Assembly: GCA_934668605.1 (NCBI GenBank)
Contig: CAKUNY010000066.1
Location: 1 to 10,355 of the forward strand
DNA from: an uncultured Oscillospiraceae bacterium
Lineage (GTDB): Bacteria > Bacillota > Clostridia > Oscillospirales > Oscillospiraceae
Direction of reading: 5' to 3'
Length of the DNA: 10,355 bases
Below, in pieces: positions 1 through 6,364 of this stretch. The notes under the pieces were generated by a model, which was not told where the DNA came from, did no database searches, and saw nothing but the letters and a program-made list of their open reading frames with translations. Positions within the stretch are counted from its first letter, which is position 1; every line of letters starts with the position of its first letter. The position numbers and the translations under genes were made by a program.

Positions 1-624
1 AGAAAGAATCGCTGCTTCTTCCTGTCGCATTTCCGTAGCTCTGCATATTGTATCAAATATTTCGCAATTTGTACACTCTTTTTTTACGATTCTTACGCAA
101 CTTTCCCACATTTTCTGTGCGCTCGTCGTCTGGCTGACCATGCTGAGCGGCATTTCCCGGCGCGAAGGGTCTTCCGCGAGCCAGTTTTCGAGCTCCTCGG
201 GGCTCTGCACGATCACGGGGCTGTCGCAAAAGCTCGCGATGGCCTCGACCTCCGGGTGCGCCGGTGAGCCAAAAATAATGATGCTCCGACCCTTTTGCGT
301 TTCGTTTTTCACGATCGTATGGATTTTTTTGACGAACGGACACGTCGCGTCCAGCACGTTCGTGCCGCTGGCAGACAGCTTCTCCTGCACCTGCTTCGGA
401 ACGCCGTGCGCGCGGATGATCACTGTCTCGTCCGGCTCGGCTTCCTCAGGCGCGGCAATCTCGCGCACGCCAAGCTTCTGGAATTTCTCCACCACGTGGC
501 GGTTGTGGATGATGGGGCCGAGCGTTGCGGTTTTGTTCCCGCTTCTGACGCTTTGCGCCACCATCTCGACCGCCCGGTCAACTCCGAAGCAGAAGCCCGC
601 TGTCTTCGCCAATATGATCTGCAT
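1..624 (-). CDS. ispH: 4-hydroxy-3-methylbut-2-enyl diphosphate reductase (IspH/LytB), 3' end cut by the window edge
   Basis: IspH is the cytosolic [4Fe-4S] enzyme that makes IPP and DMAPP from HMBPP, the last step of the MEP isoprenoid pathway. Translating the minus strand from the ATG at 624-622 gives 208 codons with no stop, running off the left edge. The three cluster cysteines are present: C12 (AGFCFGVDRA), C95 (DATCPFVKK) and C194 (DTICRATEMRQ). The substrate-binding LGPIIHNRHVV, the HPEV motif (H123, E125, the proton-donor Glu by family comparison) and the SQTTS motif are also there. The start is supported by a GGCGGAG ribosome-binding site about 7 bases upstream. The gene begins inside plsC, overlapping it by 47 bases in another frame. 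Full-length IspH is about 280-300 residues. In many Clostridia the protein continues into ribosomal-protein-S1-type repeats, but whether this one does cannot be seen here. Confidence 0.96.
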   Translation of the reverse strand, partial: MQIILAKTAGFCFGVDRAVEMVAQSVRSGNKTATLGPIIHNRHVVEKFQKLGVREIAAPEEAEPDETVIIRAHGVPKQVQEKLSASGTNVLDATCPFVKKIHTIVKNETQKGRSIIIFGSPAHPEVEAIASFCDSPVIVQSPEELENWLAEDPSRREMPLSMVSQTTSAQKMWESCVRIVKKECTNCEIFDTICRATEMRQEEAAILS

Positions 625-1216
625 AGGTATCTCCGCCCAGCTTGTAAATTTTGCGCAGAAGCTCGTCCGCCTCGTGCTGATACTCGTCGTGCGTCCAATT
701 CTCGCGCGTTTCCATGTAATACGGCTCTCCAAAAATGACGTTGATGGGACACCACGGCGTTTTGTTGCGCGTGATGAACACCGGCACCACCGGCGCGTCT
801 GCCTCCACCGCCATGCGGACCGCGCCCGTCTTCGCGCGCACGTGCTTGTTTCCGTTGCAGCGCGTGCCCTCGACGAAGACCATCATTTTTTCATCGTTTT
901 TGAGCGCCTTCACGCCCTCGTGATACGCCGTTCCATCGTGCGCGGCGCGGTCGACAAAAATGATCCGGAACTTTTCCATGACCCAGCCGACGATGGGGAC
1001 GCTTCTGAGCTCCTTTTTCGCGATGATCCGGCTCATCCGCGGCGCGTCGAGCGCCAGCAGCAGCCAGATGGCGTCCGCACAGCCGGAGTGGTTCGCGCTG
1101 ATGACCGCCCGCCCTGCCGGGACGAGCTCACGCCCCACAACGTGGAACACCGGATGCCAGAAAAACAAGCCGATCCGGCAGATCCACCAGCAAACCCGAT
1201 ACCAGAACGTCATCAT
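578..1216 (-). CDS. plsC: 1-acyl-sn-glycerol-3-phosphate acyltransferase (PlsC family)
   Basis: This 212-residue protein is a membrane-associated acyltransferase, predicted to turn lysophosphatidic acid into phosphatidic acid in phospholipid synthesis. The catalytic HX4D motif is NHSGCAD (H43, D48). The second block is KKELRSVPIVGW (68-79), and the glycerol-phosphate-binding block is FVEGTR (114-119), where most relatives have FPEGTR. The N-terminus (residues 4-24) is hydrophobic and aromatic, probably for membrane attachment. The start overlaps the cmk stop by 4 bases (ATGA), with AGGAGG 8 bases upstream. A second in-frame ATG follows directly, so the true start could be one codon later. The 3' end overlaps ispH by 47 bases. 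The family is secure; the exact acyl acceptor is inferred. Confidence 0.93.
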   Translation of the reverse strand: MMTFWYRVCWWICRIGLFFWHPVFHVVGRELVPAGRAVISANHSGCADAIWLLLALDAPRMSRIIAKKELRSVPIVGWVMEKFRIIFVDRAAHDGTAYHEGVKALKNDEKMMVFVEGTRCNGNKHVRAKTGAVRMAVEADAPVVPVFITRNKTPWCPINVIFGEPYYMETRENWTHDEYQHEADELLRKIYKLGGDTYADHIGEDSGLLLRS

Positions 1217-1890
1217 CCGAGCTTCCTCCTGACGATGGCTAGAATTTCCGCCACCGACTGCTCGATGGTGTTCCCCGAGGTGTCCAGCTTCACCGCGTCC
1301 GGCGCGGGCTTCAGAGGCGCAATGGCGCGCTCGGAGTCCTGCTTGTCGCGCGCAATCATGTCCTGCAAGACCTTTTCAAAGCTCGCCTTCTCGCCCTTTT
1401 CCGTCAGCTCTTCAAAACGGCGCTTTGCCCGCTCCTCTGGGCTTGCGGTGAGGAAAATTTTGACCTGCGCCTTGGGAAGAACGATCGTCCCGATGTCGCG
1501 CCCGTCCATGACGACGTTGTGCTTTCTCGCAAACGCGCGCTGCATGTCGAGTAGTAAATCCCGCACGCACTTCTGCGCGGACACGCCGGAGGCGTACTTC
1601 GACATTTCGGGCGTGCGGATCTCCCCCGTTACGTCCGTGCCGTTTAAGATCATGTGCTGCACGCCGTCGTCCTGATGCTGAATTTCGATATTCACATCGT
1701 CCAGGCATCTGCGGATGCCGTCCGCGTCTTTAGGCCCGATGCCCATCAGCCACATATGGTAGCCCACCGTGCGGTAAATTGCGCCGGTGTCTACATAGAG
1801 GTAGCCCAGCTCCTTTGCCACGCGCTTTGCCATCGTGCTCTTTCCCGCGCCCGCGGGGCCGTCGATGGCGACCGAAACATACTTTCCCAT
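1213..1890 (-). CDS. cmk: Cytidylate kinase (CMP/dCMP kinase)
   Basis: Cmk phosphorylates CMP and dCMP with ATP, feeding CDP and dCDP into nucleic-acid and phospholipid precursor pools in the cytosol. The 225-residue length is typical. The P-loop is GPAGAGKST (11-19), followed by VDTGAIYR (33-40), and the NMP-binding and lid region has MDGRDIGTIVLP (128-139). Near the C-terminus is the RDKQDSERAIAPL block (181-193) typical of Cmk. The start ATG at 1890 lies 3 bases after the stop of the flavoprotein gene. Its AGGAGGG ribosome-binding site is made from the last codons of that gene, which suggests translational coupling. Downstream, plsC and ispH overlap in turn; cmk-plsC-ispH is a recurrent order in Clostridia as I know it. 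Confidence 0.97.
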   Translation of the reverse strand: MGKYVSVAIDGPAGAGKSTMAKRVAKELGYLYVDTGAIYRTVGYHMWLMGIGPKDADGIRRCLDDVNIEIQHQDDGVQHMILNGTDVTGEIRTPEMSKYASGVSAQKCVRDLLLDMQRAFARKHNVVMDGRDIGTIVLPKAQVKIFLTASPEERAKRRFEELTEKGEKASFEKVLQDMIARDKQDSERAIAPLKPAPDAVKLDTSGNTIEQSVAEILAIVRRKLG

Positions 1891-1893
1891 GCG

Positions 1894-3132
1894 TTATCCC
1901 TCCTGCGCGGACGACTGCCCTGCCAGATGGCCAGTTGCCCACGCAATCTGTAAATTAAATCCGCCCGTATACGCGTCCACGTCCAGAAGTTCTCCGGCAA
2001 AGTACAACCCCCTGACAAGCTTCGACTCCATCGTCTTCGGGCTGACCTCCGAAACCTTCACGCCGCCGGAGGTCACGATTGCCTGCTCGACCGGCGCGCA
2101 GGACGCAATGTCGAGCGTAAAATGCTTGATCGTCTCGAGAAGCGCTCGCCGCTCGCCCTTTGTCAGCTCGTTGACCTTCTGCTGCGGCGACAGCCCGGCC
2201 TTCTGGATCGCCGGCACGATCATCGAATGCGGCAGCAGCTTCACGAGCGCGTTCGAAAGATCCTTGTTCTGAAACTCCGAAAAATCGCGCAGGAGCCTTG
2301 CGTCCAGCGTCTTTTCATCCAGCGCTGGTTTTAGGTCGATCACGATCCGGTAGCCGTCCTTGCCCCGCTGCATGTGGCAGCTGGCGGACAAAATCACAGG
2401 CCCCGAGAGGCCGAAGTGCGTAAAAAGAAGCTCTCCGAACTCCTCAAAGACGCATTTGCCCTTCGCGTCCAGAAGCTTCACCGTTACATTTTTGAGCGCC
2501 AGCCCCTGCATGGCCGCGCACGTATGCCCTTTTTCGACCAACGGCACCAGCGAGCCGCGCGGCTCTATGATCGTGTGCCCGAAACTCGACGCCAATCGAT
2601 AGCCGTCTCCGGTCGACCCCGTCGCGGGATACGAGCAGCCGCCGGTCGCCAGAATGACCCCGTCCGCCGGAAGCGCACCCGTTTCCGTCCGAACGCCCGT
2701 GACCGCGCCGTTTTCCGCCAAAATCTCCAGTGCCCGCTCCCAGCGGATCTTCACGTTCGTCTCTTTTAAAAACCGGCGCAGCGCGTCAATCACGCTCCCG
2801 GCCTGATCGTTCTCGGGAAACACGCGGTTTCCGCGCTCGGTTTTAAGCGGGCAGCCATGATCTTCAAAAAAAGCCATCGCGTCCGCCGGAGAAAAGCCAG
2901 AGAGCGCGCTATACAAAAAGCGCGGGTTGACCGGCACGTTTTTTAAGACCTCGTCCGGCGGGCAGTTATTTGTCACGTTGCACCGGCCTTTTCCGGTGAT
3001 GAACAGCTTCTTGCCGAACTTTCCGTTCGGCTCTAACAGCGTCACGCGTGCGCCCAAAGACGCGGCCGTTCCCGCCGCCATCATGCCCGCCGCGCCGCCT
3101 CCGATGACAACGACGTTATTCGACCCGCTCAT
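1894..3132 (-). CDS. HI0933/BaiN-type NAD(P)/FAD-dependent oxidoreductase (YhiN-like flavoprotein)
   Basis: This is a 412-residue flavoprotein of the HI0933-like family, which includes proteins annotated as aminoacetone oxidase or BaiN. The N-terminal dinucleotide fold reads VVVIGGGAAGMMAA (7-20). Family signatures follow: FITGKGRCNVTN (44-55), RVFPENDQA (103-111), ATGGCSYPATGSTGDGY (162-178) and GELLFTHFGLSGP (233-245). The C-terminal FAD block is PKTMESKLVRGLYFAGELLD (365-384), then TGGFNLQIAWATG (389-401). I chose the ATG at 3132 because it places the Rossmann motif at the usual distance; it overlaps the regulator gene by 17 bases. In-frame ATGs at 3141 and 3147 are alternatives, and the ribosome-binding site (GGGATGAG) is imperfect. 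The physiological substrate is unknown, and BaiN-type bile-acid activity should not be assumed from family membership alone. Confidence 0.93.
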   Translation of the reverse strand: MSGSNNVVVIGGGAAGMMAAGTAASLGARVTLLEPNGKFGKKLFITGKGRCNVTNNCPPDEVLKNVPVNPRFLYSALSGFSPADAMAFFEDHGCPLKTERGNRVFPENDQAGSVIDALRRFLKETNVKIRWERALEILAENGAVTGVRTETGALPADGVILATGGCSYPATGSTGDGYRLASSFGHTIIEPRGSLVPLVEKGHTCAAMQGLALKNVTVKLLDAKGKCVFEEFGELLFTHFGLSGPVILSASCHMQRGKDGYRIVIDLKPALDEKTLDARLLRDFSEFQNKDLSNALVKLLPHSMIVPAIQKAGLSPQQKVNELTKGERRALLETIKHFTLDIASCAPVEQAIVTSGGVKVSEVSPKTMESKLVRGLYFAGELLDVDAYTGGFNLQIAWATGHLAGQSSAQEG

Positions 3133-3973
3133 AGACGTCATACTCATCCCAAAGCGTCTCCAAGTCCTCAAACGTCTTGGCCATCTGCGTCTGCTGCTCC
3201 TGCGCCAGACTCACGACCAGGGCGTTCACAACGCTCATCGGCGCAACCAGAGAGTCGACGACCGAAACCATGTCGCTCTTTGCGACCAGCACATGATCTG
3301 CAACCTTGCCCGCCGGCGCGTCCGGCTTATCGGTCACGGCGATGCACGTCGCGCCCGTGTCGTGGGCATACTGCATGACCTTGACGGTGCGGCTCGAGTA
3401 TCGGGGCAGGCTGAAACCGATCACAACATCCCCCGGCCCTATGCGAAGCAGCTGCTCAAACATTTCGCTCGTCGAAGTAGAGCCCACAAGGCGCACATTT
3501 TCAAACATATTGCGCAGATAGAAGTTCAAAAACGCCGCCAGCGCGGCAGACGAGCGAACGCCCACGATGTAAATGGTTTTCGCCTTCAAAATCGCTTGCA
3601 CACACGCGTCCATCTCAGCTCTGCTCAGTGCTTCGCTCGTCATGCGGATGGAGTCGATGTCCCCCTGCAAGACCGTGGACACCACGTCCTGATTGCCGAG
3701 CCGGTCGTTCGTGACCTCGATGCGCTGCACGCTCGTTAATTTATTTCGCACCAGCTCCTGCAAGGTTTTCTGCATGCTGGGGTAGCCGTCGAAGCCGAGC
3801 TCGACCGCGAAGCGCACCACCGTCGACTCTGAAACCTCGACCATCTTGCCGAGCCTGCTTGCCGTCATGAACGCGGCCTTGTCATAGGATTCGAGAATAT
3901 AGTTTGCGATCCGCTTCTGCCCCTTCGAAAAAGACGGCAGGTCACTGCGAATCTGCATCAAGATATCATTCAT
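3116..3973 (-). CDS. MurR/RpiR family transcriptional regulator (HTH plus SIS domain)
   Basis: This 285-residue cytosolic regulator has an N-terminal RpiR helix-turn-helix domain (about 1-77; recognition region SRLGKMVEVSESTVVRFAVE near 39-58, then LGFDGYPSMQ). A C-terminal SIS domain (about 130-260) contains TIYIVGVRSSA (133-143) and GDVVIGFSLPRYSSRTV (181-197). SIS domains in this family bind phosphosugars or related metabolites, which alters DNA binding; the ligand here is unknown. The ATG at 3973 is preferred over in-frame upstream codons because the family N-terminus aligns there and a CGGAG sits 7 bases before it. It is the first gene of a run with the flavoprotein, cmk, plsC and ispH. 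A candidate promoter and a 28-base inverted repeat lie just upstream, so autoregulation is plausible. Confidence 0.93.
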   Translation of the reverse strand: MNDILMQIRSDLPSFSKGQKRIANYILESYDKAAFMTASRLGKMVEVSESTVVRFAVELGFDGYPSMQKTLQELVRNKLTSVQRIEVTNDRLGNQDVVSTVLQGDIDSIRMTSEALSRAEMDACVQAILKAKTIYIVGVRSSAALAAFLNFYLRNMFENVRLVGSTSTSEMFEQLLRIGPGDVVIGFSLPRYSSRTVKVMQYAHDTGATCIAVTDKPDAPAGKVADHVLVAKSDMVSVVDSLVAPMSVVNALVVSLAQEQQTQMAKTFEDLETLWDEYDVYERVE

Positions 3974-4021
3974 GCGAATGCTCCGTTCCGAAGAAATTTT
4001 TTTGCGCAAAACGCAAAGAAA

Positions 4022-4049
4022 AAGACCTTGTATTATGATACAAGGTCTT
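4022..4049 (-). terminator. Hairpin with T-tract after rluB (12-bp perfect inverted repeat)
   Basis: Arms at 4022-4033 and 4038-4049 are perfect reverse complements of 12 bases around a 4-base loop. On the minus strand the hairpin runs into TTTTTCTTTG, and A-rich sequence lies before it, as in a rho-independent terminator. It lies 62 bases after the rluB stop at 4112, so it would close the M50-to-rluB block. The stem is AT-rich (4 G/C pairs of 12), so termination may be partial. The same bases overlap a predicted promoter for the regulator gene, so an operator role is an alternative or additional reading. Confidence 0.6.
4022..4049. promoter_or_regulatory. Candidate operator for the adjacent MurR/RpiR regulator
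   Basis: The core of this perfect dyad is TTGT-N8-ACAA (4028-4043), containing TGTA-N6-TACA. It sits over the -10 box and predicted start of the regulator's own promoter, where a repressor would block transcription. HexR, an RpiR-family member from proteobacteria, is recalled to bind TTGT-N7/8-ACAA. The resemblance is suggestive only, because the regulators are distant and the central bases differ from the HexR consensus. The dyad may be only a terminator. Confidence 0.4.
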
Positions 4050-4063
4050 CCCCATTTTTGCAA
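4035..4063 (-). promoter_or_regulatory. Candidate sigma-A promoter of the rpiR-type regulator block
   Basis: On the minus strand, TTGCAA (4063-4058) and TATCAT (4040-4035) are separated by exactly 17 bases. They match the vegetative consensus at 4 of 6 and 5 of 6 positions. Transcription would start near 4028, giving a leader of about 55 bases before the ATG at 3973. The -10 box lies inside the inverted repeat at 4022-4049. The prediction rests on sequence alone. Confidence 0.5.
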
Positions 4064-4111
4064 GTATGATTGCAGAAAGATGCAATTTTTTCTCTCCCCG
4101 CGCGGCAATTT

Positions 4112-4813
4112 TTACGCCAGCTTTGCAATCTCCTCTTCCGTGAGCACGCGCCACTGCCCTACCTTCAAATCGCCGAGCTGTAACGCCCCCTCGGCCACGC
4201 GGCGAAGCCTCGTCACCGTAACGTTCGCCCGCTCGCAAAGTCTGCGGATCTGCCGGTTTCTTCCTTCGTGGATCGTGATGCGAAGAAGCGCGGTGTCCCC
4301 GTCTCGTTCGATCGTCTCCACCTTTGCGGGGCTCGTTTTCCTGCCGTCAATTTCGATGGGACTTCCGATTGAGTCCTCGCAGCCCGGTATGTAATGGCTG
4401 AGCCAGACGAGGTAGACCTTGTCCACCTCTTTTTTTGGATGCGTCAGCCTGTTTGCAAGTTCTCCGTCGTTTGTCAGAAGCAGCAGTCCCTCGGAGTTGA
4501 GGTCTAACCGCCCCACCGGATACACCCGCGCGCCGCAGCCAGAGACGAGCTCCGCGACATTCTTCCGCCCCTTTTCATCCGCCAGCGTACACACATAGCC
4601 GCGCGGCTTGTTGAGCATCAGAACGATGCGCTCCGGCTGCTTTTTGAGACGCACGCCGTCGACCTCAATGACGTCCTCTTCATCGTCCGCCACATCGCCC
4701 AGGCTTGCCGTGTTGCCGTTGACGCGCACGCGGCGCTCTATGATCATCTGCTCGGCCTTCCGCCGGGAGGCTACGCCGTAATTGGACAGAATTTTTTGCA
4801 GCCGCTGCTCCAT
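4112..4813 (-). CDS. rluB: RluB/RsuA-family pseudouridine synthase
   Basis: This 233-residue enzyme is predicted to isomerise a uridine to pseudouridine in rRNA, most likely in 23S rRNA as for RluB. An N-terminal S4 RNA-binding domain (about 1-57; RLQKILSNYGVASRRKAEQM, 4-23) precedes the catalytic domain. The catalytic aspartate is D104 in GRLDLNSEGLLLLTNDGE (101-118). Other family blocks are VLMLNKPRGYVCT (64-76), EVDKVYLV (129-136) and the C-terminal EGRNRQIRRLCE (183-194). The start ATG at 4813 follows the carboxypeptidase stop by one base, with GGAGGG 5 bases upstream, implying translational coupling. An in-frame upstream start would only extend into the neighbour without adding domain sequence. 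The choice of rluB over rsuA or rluE rests on general similarity and operon context. Confidence 0.9.
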   Translation of the reverse strand: MEQRLQKILSNYGVASRRKAEQMIIERRVRVNGNTASLGDVADDEEDVIEVDGVRLKKQPERIVLMLNKPRGYVCTLADEKGRKNVAELVSGCGARVYPVGRLDLNSEGLLLLTNDGELANRLTHPKKEVDKVYLVWLSHYIPGCEDSIGSPIEIDGRKTSPAKVETIERDGDTALLRITIHEGRNRQIRRLCERANVTVTRLRRVAEGALQLGDLKVGQWRVLTEEEIAKLA

Positions 4814-4814
4814 G

Positions 4815-5912
4815 TTACCCTCCGAATATCCGTTTCCAAATCCCGCTCTCGGGTTCTGATGCTTCCGCCGTCTGCGCATAATAGACCGGAACCTGCGAAA
4901 CCTGCGCGCCGTCTACCAGAATTACCAGCCATCCGGCCTGCCCGGGCAGAACCGGCGCGTAAGAAAACTCCGGCGCGTGCAAAACCGTCTCAATCGCTTC
5001 GCCCTCTGCCAGCGGATAGGAAAATTCCGCCCCGGTCACAAGTGAAACGCGCTGCGTCCTGCTTCCCACGACCGCCGTGCTTCCGACCGTCTCTCCGGCC
5101 GTCACGATCGTCCGCGCCGGAAACTCGGAAAAGCCGTATTCCAGCAGCGCCTGCTGGTCGCGCCAGTCGTCGGGGTCGCAGATCGTCACGCAAATGAGCC
5201 GCTGCCCATCCCGCGCCGCGCTTCCGGCGAGGATCCGCCCGGCTCTTTTCGTGTACCCGGTCTTCACGCCGTCGGCGCCCGCCACGCGCCAGAGAAGTTT
5301 GTTGTGATTTGTAAAGCTCCGGCCGTTTTCCGTGAAGCTTTTGCTGGAGGAGACGGCGCGGAACGTTTCATTTTCCATCGCGTACGCGCAGAGCTTCGCT
5401 AGATCCCGCGCGGTCGAGTAGTGCTCTTCGCCGTCCAGTCCGTTCGGGTTTTCAAAGTGCGTGTGCTCCATCCCGAGTTCCCGCGCCTTTTCGTTCATGC
5501 GTTCTGCGAACGCCTCGACACTCCCGGCTGACACGATCGCGAGCGCCACCGCCGCATCGTTTCCCGAGCGAAGCATCAGGCCATAGAGAAGCTCTTTCAC
5601 CGTGATGCGCTCGCCCGATTTTAAATACAGGCTCGAGCCCTCTACACCCGCAGCCTCCGGTGGAACGGAAACCTCCCGCTCCAAACCCCCAGCCTCACAG
5701 ACGAGAAGCCCCGTCATGATCTTCGTCGTGCTGGCAATGAGGCTCCGCTCGTCCGCATTTTTTTCAAACAGCACTCTGCCGGAGTCCGCATCGACCAGGA
5801 TGGCGCTCTTCGCGCTGATGCTGCCCTGGAATTCTGCCGCGCCTGCGCTTCCCGCGCAAAGGAAAACGGCAGCGACCACAGCCGCCGCCGCTCGGATATA
5901 GCCATGTTTCAT
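4815..5912 (-). CDS. dacF: D-alanyl-D-alanine carboxypeptidase (low-molecular-weight PBP, DacF-like)
   Basis: This 365-residue exported penicillin-binding protein removes the terminal D-Ala from peptidoglycan stem peptides. A signal peptide with hydrophobic core AAAAVVAAVFLCAGSAGAA (8-26) precedes the peptidase S11 domain. Its active-site motifs are STTK (61-64, nucleophile S61), SGN (116-118) and KTG (217-219). A PBP5-type C-terminal domain follows, ending in a short possibly amphipathic segment (GIWKRIFGG) that could attach it to the membrane. I chose the ATG at 5912, with GGGTGA upstream; an in-frame GTG at 5921 would add three residues. The gene starts 50 bases after ytfJ, the largest gap in this block, and a possible forespore-type promoter lies in that gap. 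B. subtilis DacF is made in the forespore, and the neighbouring ytfJ fits a sporulation role; the exact paralogue name is inferred. Confidence 0.9.
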   Translation of the reverse strand: MKHGYIRAAAAVVAAVFLCAGSAGAAEFQGSISAKSAILVDADSGRVLFEKNADERSLIASTTKIMTGLLVCEAGGLEREVSVPPEAAGVEGSSLYLKSGERITVKELLYGLMLRSGNDAAVALAIVSAGSVEAFAERMNEKARELGMEHTHFENPNGLDGEEHYSTARDLAKLCAYAMENETFRAVSSSKSFTENGRSFTNHNKLLWRVAGADGVKTGYTKRAGRILAGSAARDGQRLICVTICDPDDWRDQQALLEYGFSEFPARTIVTAGETVGSTAVVGSRTQRVSLVTGAEFSYPLAEGEAIETVLHAPEFSYAPVLPGQAGWLVILVDGAQVSQVPVYYAQTAEASEPESGIWKRIFGG

Positions 5913-5928
5913 TGTTATCACCCGGCGT

Positions 5929-5958
5929 TAGCTTTCCCGCCCCGGATGCGTTTCATGC
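5929..5958 (-). promoter_or_regulatory. Possible sigma-F-like (forespore) promoter before the carboxypeptidase gene
   Basis: On the minus strand GCATG (5958-5954) and GGGAAAGCTA (5938-5929) are separated by 15 bases. This resembles the B. subtilis sigma-F pattern as I recall it, GYATA-N15-GGNNANNHTR, with one mismatch in the -35 and none in the -10. The predicted start near 5922 leaves only about 10 bases before the ATG, so the ribosome-binding site would sit at the very 5' end. The site is in the only sizeable gap inside the block. The pattern is degenerate, so chance is a real possibility. Confidence 0.3.
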
Positions 5959-5962
5959 GCGC

Positions 5963-6364
5963 TTATTCGATGCCTTCCTCTTTTGCAAGCCGCTTCTGCT
6001 TCATGAGAGACTCGGCCTTGTCGAGTAAATCGGGCAGCTGCTCGATGAGCCTGTCCATCGACGTCGACGCAGGCTCCGCCACCGGCAGCATCCGCACAGA
6101 CTCGCCCCGCACGACCAAAAACGCCACCGGCGTAATATTCACGCCCGCGCCTGCGCCGCCGCCGAAGGCATTGTCCCGGTTGGCAGGATAGTTTTTCGTT
6201 GCAAAATCGCTTCCGCCCGCGCCGTAGCCGATGGAAACCTTTGTCACGGGGATGATCGTCACGTCGCCCGCCTGGATCGGCGTTCCGATCACTGTGTTCA
6301 CATCGATCATGTCGCGGATTTTTCCCATCGAGGACGTCATCATGTCAGAAAGAGGATGATTCAT
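5963..6364 (-). CDS. ytfJ: GerW-family sporulation protein YtfJ
   Basis: YtfJ/GerW is a small soluble spore-associated protein needed for normal germination in B. subtilis; its biochemical role is not established. The 133-residue product matches the family along its length. The N-terminal HPLSDMMTSSMGKIRDMIDV (3-22) leads into NTVIGTPI, then VTIIPVTKVSIGYGAGGSDF (35-54), the glycine-rich NAFGGGAGAGVNITPVAFLV (65-84) and a charged helical C-terminus (101-133). The N-terminal pattern supports the start at 6364, even though the ribosome-binding site (AAGGCGG, about 11 bases away) is weaker than its neighbours'. The start overlaps the DUF2953 stop by 4 bases (ATGA). The pair DUF2953-ytfJ corresponds to ytfI-ytfJ in Bacillus. 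It is a good indicator of a spore-forming lineage. Confidence 0.93.
   Translation of the reverse strand: MNHPLSDMMTSSMGKIRDMIDVNTVIGTPIQAGDVTIIPVTKVSIGYGAGGSDFATKNYPANRDNAFGGGAGAGVNITPVAFLVVRGESVRMLPVAEPASTSMDRLIEQLPDLLDKAESLMKQKRLAKEEGIE

Noticed and set aside
140..1675. A 511-codon open frame on the plus strand opposite ispH, plsC and cmk, and many other long plus-strand frames.
   Set aside because: They are mirror frames of GC-rich coding sequence. The minus-strand genes have clear family motifs and ribosome-binding sites, while the plus-strand translations are low-complexity Arg/Ser/Pro-rich with no recognisable domain.
1894..3132. Naming the flavoprotein gene baiN and inferring bile-acid 7-dehydroxylation.
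   Set aside because: The HI0933 family is widespread in bacteria without bile-acid metabolism and no other bai gene is in the window, so only the family is claimed.
4001..4017. A 6-bp inverted repeat (TTTGCG / CGCAAA) in the regulator leader.
   Set aside because: It is short with a 5-base loop and has no clear partner structure. I see no riboswitch or attenuator layout, so it is not listed as a feature.
4069..4086. A 6-bp inverted repeat (ATTGCA / TGCAAT) followed by T residues on the plus strand.
   Set aside because: It would terminate plus-strand transcription, but no plus-strand gene is upstream. The stem is short and AT-rich, so it is probably chance.
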